From: Terebella lapidaria
Lineage: Eukaryota; Annelida; Polychaeta; Terebellida; Terebellidae
Direction of reading: 5' to 3'
Length of the DNA: 64,000 nt
Assembly (NCBI GenBank): GCA_949152475.1
Contig: OX424564.1
Span: forward strand, 31,618,165-31,682,164
Shown: one piece after another, positions 31,771 through 42,800 of the stretch
Layout: every line of letters starts with the position of its first letter
How positions within the stretch are numbered: position 1 is the stretch's first letter
The notes under the pieces: model-generated
The model's input: the letters and a program-made list of their open reading frames with translations, nothing else
What the model was told of the DNA's origin: nothing
The model's database searches: none
Program-made: the position numbers and the translations under genes

Positions 31771-32659
31771 GGGGCGAGTAGGTCTCCCTGCGGCTGGGTC
31801 TCGGCGAGCACTGACCAGAGTGCCAGTGGAAGTATAGATCGGAGCATCTGTTGAATCTAGGCTAGCTAGGCCCCAGTCCCAGGACCAGGTGCCGCTGTTT
31901 CTTTTTTGTCGAGATCTAGATCTACAAATGGAAAACTTTTTTTGTTGTTGGACCTAAAGTGTCAAGTTCATCTAGAATCTAGATTTTTCAGTGAAACACG
32001 CTTTTCGGCCTTACACCTCAGTTTTGTTTTTAATATTCGGGCTGACTTGAAATTTTGTGTGTCATATGCTGTATTCCATTCAAGTCGTGCAAATGGTGAT
32101 CATGAGTGGGAAATCACGGTGGGGAGACGTACCGACTTCTTGCATGATTACCGCTTTCTATATGATGCAAAACTCCTTCTACATGATTGGTTTAAGCGGT
32201 AAGCACAGGGGGCTCTATGGAAAACACAATATTGTGGTGTCATTTTGCGCACAGAGAAATAATCTGTACTTGCACGGAACATTAGACATACTTTATTTCC
32301 AACACATTATTCATTTTGATGCACGAGCTTATGAATTTGTCACAATAGTCAATACAGATCGAGAATGACGCAACGAAAACGGACATATCATTTTGCGGTG
32401 GACGAAAATAATATCAATATAACACCTATTGTGCTATATAATTGAAGTTATACACGTATTTATGTGTACTTAGCCCAGTCGCGGTTAGTTGATGACAAAT
32501 TGTTCAAATTGGACATCAGTAACACAACAAAAACACCTAAAAGCAGGAACAAATTAAATATCGCTGTCTTGCATGATCCCCCAAACAAGTCTTGCATGAT
32601 TCATATTTCTAAAATACCTGAATATTGAATAACATTTGACATTTCGACAGTTCATCCAA
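31771..32659. other. unassigned stretch with one segment repeated at 37 kb
   Basis: The stretch 32,105-32,190 reappears inverted at about 37,070-37,137 (CATATAGAAAGCGGTAATCA, GAAGTCGGTA.GTCTCCCCAC). Two overlapping open frames (31,906-32,202, 32,057-32,368) cross it but show no domain. Confidence 0.45.
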
Positions 32660-33050
32660 TAAGTTGTTGAATATACGGTGGCTTCAATCTGCCATGCATT
32701 CTTTTTGTCAGAGGGCATTATTTGCGCGAAATGTATTGTTTGCGGGCAAACAATTGTTTTTTTTACGCGTAATTAACTATTGTTCACAGGCAAACAATGT
32801 TCTTGGCGTGGAAAAAAGTATTATTTGCACGTGAAGAACTATTCCTTACAGGAAAACAATGTTCTTTGCGAGACATTAAATATTCTTTACACAAAAACAA
32901 CGTTCTTTACGTGCAAACAATATTTGTTTGCCTGCAAACAATTATTCTTTGCGGGGAAACAACTCTTAGGTAAACAATAAACGTTTGCGCGAAAAGAACT
33001 ATTGTGTGCACGTAAAGAACATAACCATATTCTTTTCGTGTAATAAGTGT
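32660..33050. repeat. degenerate array of GCAAACAATGTTCTTTGCG-type units
   Basis: About ten short units built from ACAAT, GTTCTTT and GCGTGCAAA follow one another in mixed orientation, with CAATTGTTTG-like palindromic junctions. A related array is at 35,690-35,870, on the other side of the hairpin-ended element. Confidence 0.6.
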
Positions 33051-33710
33051 AATAAGTATACCAATAATATGATCTCATTGATCTCGTAAGGGCGTAATGA
33101 TCATTTAAGCATGGTCAGAGTTCATTTATGCCCGGTCGAAATTACTATTTTATCAATATTTAAAGACCTAGTAGCATGCCGATGAAAGTGCTTTTCATTT
33201 AGTCCATTATGAATAGTTATCTGTAAATTCGAACGAATTTTACAAATACAGTCAATGGGTTTCGAGATATTGAATCAAATAGGCACTCCTTCCGTAAATT
33301 GCCGAAGATTTTGGTCACGATTTTAGTATGGGTCACGTGGTTTGTGACGTCACTTGAGGCAGTACTGAAAGTACATGTAGCCAGCAAGGTAAACTGCATG
33401 TCGCATATTCATTCTCGTTGTGTATGTTTGACAATTCAAGTGAACGGGTGAGATGGTGGGAATACGGCATTTTTATTGTCTTGATTTTTAGAATCAGTAC
33501 TATTTATTCTCCCAGAAGGGAGGTTTGTTGAACTGCAAGATGTCCAGTATTTGTTGGTTTTCACGTGTTTTCTTTTGAATCTCATGCATTTTGGAGTGGT
33601 TTTCTATCTTTGAGCTGACCACCCAAATTACGTGTTTTACGTGGCCAGCCATCAAAGCACATTTTGCCTCAACTGACGTCACGATTACGGAAACTGCAGA
33701 AGCTATTTTT
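33051..33710. other. unassigned stretch
   Basis: No repeat match or domain. The short minus-strand frames here look like chance. Confidence 0.4.
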
Positions 33711-35259
33711 AGGTTACCGGACCTTTGGTCCGATAACCTATTGGCATGGCGTTGCGTCCGTCGTCCGTCCGTCCTTCCGTCCGTCCGTCCGTCCGTCCGT
33801 CCGTCCGTCCGTCCGTCCGGCGTTAACATTTTTATCTTTAAAGTTAACGATCGAATCTTTCTGAAATTTTGCACAAAAATGCCTAAAAATATTTTGAGGA
33901 GGAGGTATTTTTTTGTTTTTTGATTTTCGCATATTTTTCAAAATGGCGGCCGTTTTTGTCGAAAAACGCTCAATTTTGGACTTTGACGGCCATTTTCTCA
34001 AAAACTGTCTGATCAGTTTTGAGTTTTTGGTTTCAAAAGATTCCCCTCGTATACCTCTGTGATATGTATAAGTTTGGTTGCCCTAAATCTGCCGGTTTTC
34101 GTGTGGCGGCCATTTTGAATTTTTGGCGGGTCGGCGAAAAAAAATTTTTTCGCCCCAGATCGCATTACTATCCATTTTGGGCCATTTCTAGCGCAAAAAA
34201 AAATTTTCACCCTTTGAAAAAAATTTTGGACTTAGAAAATTTTCGGCACTTTTTCCCTTCATAATGGGAGCTGTCAGGACTGTACTCATAGAACGCTTGA
34301 AGATAGAGCTTAGAAATTGGCACTTTCAAATGGGAAGTCATATATGGCGACTTGTGTGGTGACCTTGAATTTGACCTTGGATGACCTTGAAAGGTCAAAA
34401 CAGCCATTTTTGGGTCGAAAAACGCTCAAATTTGCACCTGGTCTGTATTTTCTCAAAAACTCTCTGATCAGTTTTGAGATTTTTGCTTAAAAAGATTCCT
34501 CTTATATACCTCTGCGACGTGTATAAGTTTTGTTGCCCTTGAATCGCCGATCTCAGTATGGCGGCCATTTTGAATTTTTGACGAGTCGGCGAAAAAAAAA
34601 ATTTTCGCCCCAAATAACATTACTATCCATTTTGGGCCATTTCTAGGCAAAAAAAAATTTTCACCCTTTGAAAAAAATTTTGGACTTAGAAAATTTTCGA
34701 AACTTTTTTCCTTCATAATGGGAGCTGTCAGGACTGTACTCATAGAACGCTTGAAGATAGAGCTTAAAAATTGGCACTTTCAAATCGGAAGTCATATATG
34801 GCGACTTGTGTGGTGACCTTGAATTTGACCTTGGATGACCTTGAAAGGTCAAAACAGCCATTTTGGGGTCAAAAAATGCCCAGATTTGCCTTTGTAGATG
34901 AAATGCTTGCAGATAGAGCTCCTGTTTGCATTATGAACATATAGGAAGACATATATGGCACAACTAATGATGACCTTGAACTTGACGTCAGATGACCTTG
35001 AGTGCCAAATGTCTGACTTGGAATGTGTAAATTGACCTGAGCGGCCTAAACGATTCCACCCAACATATAGAATATCAAATGCCGCACACATACATGTAAT
35101 GGTTACATCGAAGTTCATACGGATGACCTTGATTGGTAAATCCCAAGGTCATATGTTTACACTGCGAACCTTGATTGGTAAATCTCAAGGTCTGTTACCT
35201 GCCAATATGCCATGGCCAAACCAAAATTGTCCGGTAACCTATCTTAGCCTTTGGGCTAA
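33711..35259 (+). mobile_element. hairpin-ended, tandem-core element, copy 2
   Basis: The left end is AGGTTACCGGACC, TTT, GGTCCGATAACC, followed by TATTGGCATGGCG and a perfect (GTCC)n run at 33,766-33,820. The right end is GGTAACCTATC plus the hairpin TTAGCCTTTGGGCTAA. T tracts flank both sides. The 5' 250 bp match copies 1 and 3, but the centre is different: two units of about 454 bp (34,000-34,455 and 34,455-34,910), each with a TTGACCTTGGATGACCTTGA segment. No coding capacity. Short frames at 33,500-34,860 are shadows of the repeats. Confidence 0.8.
33766..33820 (+). repeat. (GTCC)n microsatellite in the 5' part of the element
   Basis: About 13 perfect tetranucleotide units. Copy 1 has CGTCGTCCGTC at the same place and copy 3 has GACGACGGAC on the plus strand, so a short GTC-type run is a constant part of the 5' end. 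Confidence 0.9.
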
Positions 35260-35689
35260 TTTTTTTCATCGTCATGAGAAGGCGATTGCAATACTGGCTC
35301 AATATACTCGATTATATGTCGCTGTTATTAATTACCAATTAACGCGAACATCTTTTTTATCACCAAATGTCCACAATGCCTTTATCTGAACAGGAATAAA
35401 ACAATATAATGGTACCTTGCTACTATGACTTTAAGTCACCATGATCATTATAGGATACTGGTAACCAGCTATCAATATCACCTCGATCAGTCACATTCCT
35501 TGTGTCGTCTAAAAATTCTCGTATCGAACTGTCGACTTTCAATTTCCCATGTGCCAGAACGAGCGACGCGCATGCGCAAATCAGAGTAGTCATTTAATCC
35601 CGCAAAACGAAGTTTACGGGCTTGAATGAGATGTTTATACACGACACGTCATTGTTTATTTTTCACAGACCTGACGTTTATCCATTTTT
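35260..35689. other. unassigned stretch
   Basis: No domain or repeat. A CATGCGCAAATC-type CpG patch lies around 35,560. Confidence 0.4.
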
Positions 35690-35870
35690 GATACTCAACA
35701 AATCATTGCAATATTGATAAAATAAATTATTTGCAATAATTGTTTGATTCGCGTAATAAAATCCGCGTAGGTAACGAATAATTGTTTTTTTTTTCTCGTA
35801 ATAAATATTTGTTTGCAATAATTGTTTGCAATGATTGTTAAATAATTGTTTGTTTGCATGTATTGGCGAC
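35690..35870. repeat. ATAATTGTTTGCAATA-type array
   Basis: Five or six short units of AATAATTGTTTGCAATAATT type, some with CGCGTAATAAAA spacers, resemble the array at 32,660-33,050. Confidence 0.6.
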
Positions 35871-36091
35871 CCGACTTTGCTTTGTGCAACCAAAGAGCAT
35901 GGATGGATCTCCGTTTACGTCTTTTGATAGAGGAGAAAAAAAATCACGCAAGACTTGGGAAACAACAGCCTACAGATCATGCAAGAACGAGGAAAATATG
36001 AAAAAAAATGCACATGTGAGAGGATGAATATAGGCATTACCGATACTCTATTTAAACGGAAAATGCTGTATGATATCAATATTTATCTTTC
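35871..36091. other. unassigned stretch
   Basis: No feature recognised. Confidence 0.4.
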
Positions 36092-36095
36092 TTAA

Positions 36096-36813
36096 GGATT
36101 GATTGCATGTGATCGTCATGAACCTGGCAGTGACCAGCTGTCCATTCACTTATAATGTAAATATAAAGGTAACAAATTCATGAATTTACACACTTCCAAT
36201 CAACGTGAAACTTTGCGTTTCTGATTGTTAGCCATCAAGGATTACTAACCGAGACTCTGTTTCTTACTAAGCAATGTTAAATTTGTTAAATTCATCGTTT
36301 TCATATGTCATTTTCCCGACCTATTTCTCAGTCTACAAAATACACTCACAACAGGGCGAGCGAAAGGATTATGCTGTGCAGCAAATAGCTAGTGAGGCCA
36401 GTAAAACTCACAGGTGATATGCACTCGGGTGCACCGAGGTGTTTGGGATTATGAATGCTCAGCTCATTGTATTCATCTCCCAAAAAGTATAGCCCTAGAT
36501 ATTCTCATTATTTTGACGACAACAAGGAATAAATATATGCAACAGCCAGTGCTTGTCAAGCAGAACACTCGAATCTTCGTTTTGGTGAAACGTATAAAAT
36601 GATTTATCTAATCATCAAATTGCACAGCTTTCGTGATATCATTTATGAAACCATGTCTCGGTTCATCATCCATGAGTATATGTGTGTGTGCTAGCCAAGT
36701 TTTAGGTCAGGGGATTGTATTGTTTTGGCGATTTTGTTACCTTTACTTTCCCATTATAAGTCAATGGAAAAGTGCCTCAGTGCAGTCACCGGTAAGTTAT
36801 GTGCAATCACACC
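36096..36813 (-). mobile_element. 718-bp TTAA-flanked element, copy 2 (inverted)
   Basis: Flanked by TTAA at 36,092-36,095 and 36,814-36,817. On the minus strand it matches 14,837-15,553 almost base for base, including both inverted ends (GGATTGATTGCATGTGATC, GGTGTGATTGCAC). A 62-codon frame (36,414-36,602) is also open in copy 1 (15,048-15,236) with three visible changes, but nothing in it resembles a protein domain. Confidence 0.85.
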
Positions 36814-36817
36814 TTAA

Positions 36818-37075
36818 TTACCATCACAAGTGACTTGGTCTTATTTCTATTCCTTTATTCCAAGGATTTTCCCGTGAGTGAGTGAGTGAGTTTGTATAGA
36901 AAACGAAGTTATCAGAAAAATTCACGACACAATCACGTTAAGCTGTACACGGCTTTACAGATAAACTGATGGATCCATGGTGTGACTGTTTTTATGAAAT
37001 ACAATCTAAAATCGATGGCTTTTGGAGTTTCAGTGGCAGCCCCCTCGTCGTCACCCATTTTTTCAATCATCTAGA
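36818..37075. other. unassigned stretch before the pogo-like remnant
   Basis: No transposase-like residues can be read in any frame. The region is not recognisably part of the gene that follows. Confidence 0.4.
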
Positions 37076-37137
37076 AAGGGTTTTGCATCATATAGAAAGC
37101 GGTAATCATGTTAGAAGTCGGTATGTCTCCCCACCGT

Positions 37138-38239
37138 GGAAATGGTCCACAGTTGCTCATCCTTGACGGCCATAGCAGTCATGAGTCCCTGGAGCTGCTG
37201 GAGGCCGCCAAGGAGGCTAATATCCACTTGCTGGCACTCCCTCCCCACACCACCCACCGTCTACAGCCGTTCGACGTTAGTGTGTTCACGCCTTTCAAAA
37301 AGCAATACAATACCCTGTGTTCCAATCACATGAACATCAATCCTGGCAACGTAATAGACAAAACATCATGGCCGGCCATCTTCGCTGCAGCATACACCAG
37401 TGCGTTGTCATCGAGCAATTTAAAGAACGGTTTTCGCGCCTGTGGGATTTGTCCCTTTAATCCCAAAGCAATATGTGATGAACTCTATGCTCCATCAACA
37501 GCACTTAATGTTCCACTTTCTCCTGAAGAACAAAATCCGGAAAATGGTGGTAGAGGACAATGTCCCTAGTACTATTGCGAGTGGATCACAAGAATTAGTG
37601 GTTGGGGTTGAGGTAGCCAATGGTTTATGTGAAGGTGCGTGCGTGTTGGCAACAGGCAGTAGCGACGCATCAGCTGTACCTCTGTTGGTAGGTCAGGGAA
37701 ATGTTGTACAGAGCGCCGACACTGCAACTGATATTCTGATGTCTATGACTCAGCCCACTTTGCCAAGTACATCAAATGACGCCCGGTACCTTGACATCGA
37801 GCAGGTGCACTCGGAAGTGGCTGCGGTTTTCACAATTCCCGCAGCCCTCCCGAGGACATCAAAGAAATCGGGTAATGCCGGCTCCAGAGTATTAACCAGT
37901 GAGGAAGTAATAAACCTGAAAAAACAAAGAGAAGAGACAAGACTCAACAAAGAACGAGAAAAGCTGGAAAGAATTAATATCAGAGCAGAGAAACGAAAGA
38001 AGAAGGAGAAAGAAGCACTTACCAAGAAGATGAGGAAAGAATCTAAATCTAAATCCAGCACGATTTGTCCTGTTTGTCACGATAGATATGGCGATGACGC
38101 AGATAAAGTCTGGGTGCAGTGTAACAAGTGCTCGGTGTGGATGTGCGTGCCGTGCATTCCAAGCCATGTTGACCAAACTGGAGTTCACGATCCTTCCATA
38201 TCCTTCATTTGTCACATATGCGGACCTGGCGAACTGTAG
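37138..38239 (+). pseudogene. 5'-truncated pogo/Tigger-like DDE transposase with PHD-like finger
   Basis: The first frame (to 37,569) begins in mid-domain with LLILDGHSSHESLELLEAAK. It continues HLLALPPHTTHRLQPFDVSV and GFRACGICPFNPKAI, which is the second half of a DDE_1 core carrying the second (LDGH) and third (PFDV) acidic residues. The first catalytic Asp and the N-terminal CENP-B-type helix-turn-helix are absent. A frame change near 37,530-37,560 leads into 37,442-38,239. That frame has a Ser/Thr-rich linker, a Lys/Arg/Glu-rich helix (about residues 150-200) and a C-terminal finger CPVCHDRYGDDADKVWVQCN, KCSVWMCVPC, CHIC. In PHD fingers the residue after W-M is normally His; here it is Cys. 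PHD tails are known on pogo-like transposases of marine invertebrates. Confidence 0.8.
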
Positions 38240-38360
38240 ATGTTCATTGCATAAACTTCATTATTCAAAATTCTTTCCAACACATTCATACGAATGACAA
38301 ACCCCGCTAATTCTTGTAAACCACGCATTTCAATACAACTATATTTGATCCCAATAACAG

Positions 38361-38723
38361 GTGGATCCGGTACATGTTACTGCACAACTGGTATGCCGTG
38401 AACAAGGTCTTGGCTTAACCCCCCGCAGAGCAGCTGTTAAAACATGGTGGCTTGAAAAACTTGAAGGTTCGGGTTACCTTCCCGATCTTGAAGAAAGACT
38501 GGAACAGTCACTTGTGGCAATCTTCGGGGATTCTTGTACAGATGCCAGTGGTATCTTGTTGAATGAAATGTTTGATATCATGGTGAAAGATCCGATGTTA
38601 GTCAGTTTGGAAAGCGCTTGTAAACGGCTGGTATTCGGATGCCAGGACGCCATGATGATGTTGCAGGATGTACCTGAATATTGGTTTCATCTAGAAACGA
38701 TCATCGAAATCATTTTCATGTGA
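38361..38723 (+). CDS. unassigned candidate exon, 120 codons
   Basis: An open frame follows an acceptor-like CCCAATAACAG and runs to a TGA at 38,721-38,723. It encodes VDPVHVTAQLVCREQGLGLT, then AAVKTWWLEKLEGSGYLPDL and later KDPMLVSLESACKRLVFGCQ. Composition is balanced and helical-looking, with no low complexity and no repeat match in this window. It starts 120 bp after the transposase remnant and could belong to that element or to a host gene. I do not recognise the family. No polyadenylation signal is obvious just downstream. Confidence 0.4.
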   Translation: MDPVHVTAQLVCREQGLGLTPRRAAVKTWWLEKLEGSGYLPDLEERLEQSLVAIFGDSCTDASGILLNEMFDIMVKDPMLVSLESACKRLVFGCQDAMMMLQDVPEYWFHLETIIEIIFM

Positions 38724-39879
38724 ATTTGTTACACTCGAGATTTTTGCTGATGTCACTTACTTGATTTACTTGTACATACATGGTTCTCAAGTCATTCGTG
38801 AATGATGGAAAAAAATTCAACATGCATGTATCATTAAAAATTGTCGTACGAATCAAAGGCAATCATTCGTATCAACACAACCTCCAATTTATTGTACATG
38901 TATATATCAACGGTTGCCACTTACATTTATCCAGTCATCATGATGACTATTTGCATTCATTGAGATAACCACATCCATCCACTTATGTGACAGAGTTGGA
39001 GTGGCTTATTTTCAAACTTGGCCTGCACGTGTCGACAAATTGTAAAACCAGGGCAAGCCCCCAGCGCAAAATATGGATCATATTGAAATGTGAAATGAGA
39101 ATGTCGCTATCATTCAAATGAATTCCACACACGTAACAGTCAATTCCAGTGTACCGCAACTCCAATTTATGGTAGGCCATAATATTGTTAAATTAAATAT
39201 CGTCGTTTAGAATCATGCATGAGTCCATCACCAACTGACTATTCACGTTCAATTGTGTCCAAGCTCAATATATTGCTTAAATGTCAATATACAGTCGTAA
39301 ACGTTGTATTTGCATTGTATGTGCCGTGTCACGGCGTGTGGCACGTTTTGTTTTGAGTTTTTTAAAAAGACATCAAGTGCCCGACATTGCACGTCGTTGT
39401 GTCCGACATTGCACGCACCCGCCCGACATTGAACGTTTTATACATAATGATCTCTCCCCAGTTCTATTCGGTCACATGACACGTAACCTCGTTTTCGTTT
39501 TCTCTTTCAGGAAGAAGAGGTTTCCCTCGATCTAAAAATAGCACATAAGCCTTGATGAGCCACTATATCGCCCATTGACAGTTGAAAGCGTCCAAAACCG
39601 CCCGACATTCGACGTATTTACCCTAATATATCACAGTATTTATTGACAATATACAGGTTACCTAGCTTGCCAAGTTCATTTACAGTCATATTCACCAATT
39701 TTTAATACCGGTATAAATGAACCTACCAGGGCCAATAATACGTGAAAGTACTCTGGTTTTGCTCATATTTCAAGCAAAAGTACCTTAATTCCGAAGTTAT
39801 CAACAACGAGGTACTACTAGAACATCCGCTTTTGATTGTAAGGTGCTTTATTGTGTTTTTGTTCATTCATTCACCATGA
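38724..39879. other. no gene recognised; one possible terminal mini-exon
   Basis: Strong acceptor TTTTCTCTTTCAG at 39,498-39,510 precedes a 15-codon frame (EEEVSLDLKIAHKP, stop at 39,553-39,555), which could be a last exon but is too short to assert. Between 39,370 and 39,615 the motif CCGACATTG(C/A)ACG occurs three times, plus a fourth diverged copy. Otherwise nothing was seen. Confidence 0.35.
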
Positions 39880-42800
39880 TCAGGCCTGAGAAGTCATTCA
39901 TTGACCATGATCAGGCCTCAGAAGTCACTCACTGACAATGATCAGGCCTGAGGAGTCATTCATTGACCATGAACAATCCTGAGAAGTCATTCATTGACCA
40001 TGATCAGGCCTCAGATGTCACTTACTGACAATGATCAGGCCTGGGAAGTCATTCATTGACCATGAACAGGCCTGACAGTCATTCATTGACCATGAAAAAT
40101 CCTGAGAAGTCATTCATTGACCATGATCAGGCCTGAGAAGTCATTCATTGACCATGAAAAATCCTGAGAAGTCATTCATTGACCATGATCAGGCCTGAGA
40201 AGTCATCCATTGACCATGATGAGGCCTGAGAAGTCATTCATTGACCATAAACAGACCTGACAATCGTTCATTGACCATGATCAGGCCTGGGAAGTCATTC
40301 ATTGACCATGATCAGGCCTGAGATGTCACTCATTGACCATGATCAGGCCTGAGAAGTCATTCATTGACGATAAAGAACACCTAACAGACATTCAATGACC
40401 ATTAACAGGACTCAGATGTCATGCATTGACCACGATCAGGCCTGAGAAGTCACTCACCGACCATGATCAGGCCTGAGAAGTCATTCATTGACCATGAACA
40501 GGCCTGAGAAGTCACTCATTGACCATGATCAGGCCTGAGCAGTCACTCACTGACCATGATCAGGCCTGAGAAGTCACTCATTGACCATGATCAGGCCTGA
40601 GAAGTCACTCACTGACCATGATCAGGCCTGAGAAGTCATTCATTGTCCATGATCAGGCCTGAGAAGTCAATCATTGATCATGATCAGGCCTGAGAAGTCA
40701 CTCATTGACCATGAACAGGCCTCAGATGTTACTCACTGACAATGATCAGGCCTGAGAAGTCATTCATTGACCATGAACAGGCTTCAGATGTCACTCACTG
40801 ACAATGATCACGCCTGAGAAGTCACTCATTGACCATGAACACGCCTGACAAGTCATTCATTGATGACGAACAGACCTGAAAGTCAGTCATTGACTACGAT
40901 CATGCCTGAGAAGTTATTCATTGACCATAAACAGGCCTGAGAAGTCATTCATTAACCATGAACAGGCCTCACATGTCACGCATTGACCACGATCAGGCCT
41001 GAGAAGTCATCCATTGACCATGATCAGGCCTGAGAAGTCCTTTATTGACCATGATACAGCATGAGAAGTCATTCATTGACCATGATCAGGCCTGAGAAGT
41101 TATTCTTTGACCATGATCGGGCCTGAGAAGTCATCCATTGACCATGATGAGGCCTGAGAAGTCATTCATTGACCATAAACAGACCTGACAATCGTTCATT
41201 GACCATGATCAGGCCTGGGAAGTCATTCATTGACCATGATCAGGCCTGAGATGTCACTCATTGACCATGATCAGGCCTGAGAAGTCATTCATTGACGATA
41301 AAGAACACCTAACAGACATTCAATGACCATTAACAGGACTCAGATGTCATGCATTGACCACGATCAGGCCTGAGAAGTCACTCACCGACCATGATCAGGC
41401 CTGAGAAGTCATTCATTGACCATGAACAGGCCTGAGAAGTCACTCATTGACCATGATCAGGCCTGAGCAGTCACTCACTGACCATGATCAGGCCTGAGAA
41501 GTCACTCACCGACCATGATCAGGCCTGAGAAGTCACTCATTGACCATGATCAGGCCTGAGAAGTCACTCACTGACCATGATCAGGCCTGAGAAGTCACTC
41601 ACCGACCATGATCAGGCCTGAGAAGTCATTCATTGACCATGAACAGGCCTGAGAAGTCACTCATTGACCATGATCAGGCCTGAGAAGTCACTCACTGACC
41701 ATGATCAGGCCTGAGAAGTCATTCATTGTCCATGATCAGGCCTGAGAAGTCAATCATTGATCATGATCAGGCCTGAGAAGTCACTCATTGACCATGAACA
41801 GGCCTCAGATGTTACTCACTGACAATGATCAGGCCTGAGAAGTCATTCATTGACCATGAACAGGCTTCAGATGTCACTCACTGACAATGATCACGCCTGA
41901 GAAGTCACTCATTGACCATGAACACGCCTGACAAGTCATTCATTGATGACGAACAGACCTGAAAGTCAGTCATTGACCACGATCATGCCTGAGAAGTTAT
42001 TCATTGACCATAAACAGGCCTGAGAAGTCATTCATTAACCATGAACAGGCCTCACATGTCACGCATTGACCACGATCAGGCCTGAGAAGTCATCCATTGA
42101 CCATGATCATGCCTGAGAAGTCCTTTATTGACCATGATTCAGCATGAGAAGTCATTCATTGACCATGATCAGGCCTGAGAAGTCATTCGTTGACCATGAT
42201 CAGGCCTCAGATGTCAAGCATTGACCATGATCAGGCCTCAGAAGTCATTCATTGACCATGATCAGGCCTGACAAGTCATTCATTGACGATAAACAGCCCT
42301 GAAAGTCATTCATTGACCGTGATCTGGCCTGAGAGGTTATTCATTGACCATGATCAGGCCTGAAAAGTCATTCATTGACCATGAACCGGCCTCAGATGTC
42401 ATGCATTGACCAGATCAGGCCTGTGAAGTCATCCATTGACCATGATACGGCCTGAGAAGTGATTCATTGACCATGATCAGACCTGAGAAGTTATTTATTG
42501 ACCATGATCAGGCCTGAGAAGTCATTCATTGACCATGAACAGGCCAGAGAAGTCATTCCTTGACCAAGATCAGGCCTGAGAAGTCATTCACTGACCATGA
42601 TCAGGCCTCAGATGTCACTCACTGACAATGATCAGGCTTGAGAAGTCATTCATTGACCCTGATCAGGCCTGAGAAGTCATTCATTGACCATGAACAGACC
42701 TAACAGTCATTCATTGATGATAATCAGGCCTGAGAAGTCACTCAGTAACCCTGATCAGGTGTGAGAAGTCATTCATTGACCATGATGAGGCCTGAGAAAT

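Noticed and set aside
31646..31837. Open frames across the G- and C-run foldback
   Set aside because: Low-complexity translation of homopolymer runs on both strands. They are explained by the inverted repeat.
33500..33923. Open frames across the (GTCC)n run
   Set aside because: Tetranucleotide repeat read through in several frames (RTDG- and PSVR-type repeats). They are part of the hairpin-ended element.
37750..38215. Minus-strand frames over the pogo-like remnant
   Set aside because: They translate the complement of a Lys/Arg/Glu-rich helix into Leu/Phe/Ser-rich text. Typical shadow.
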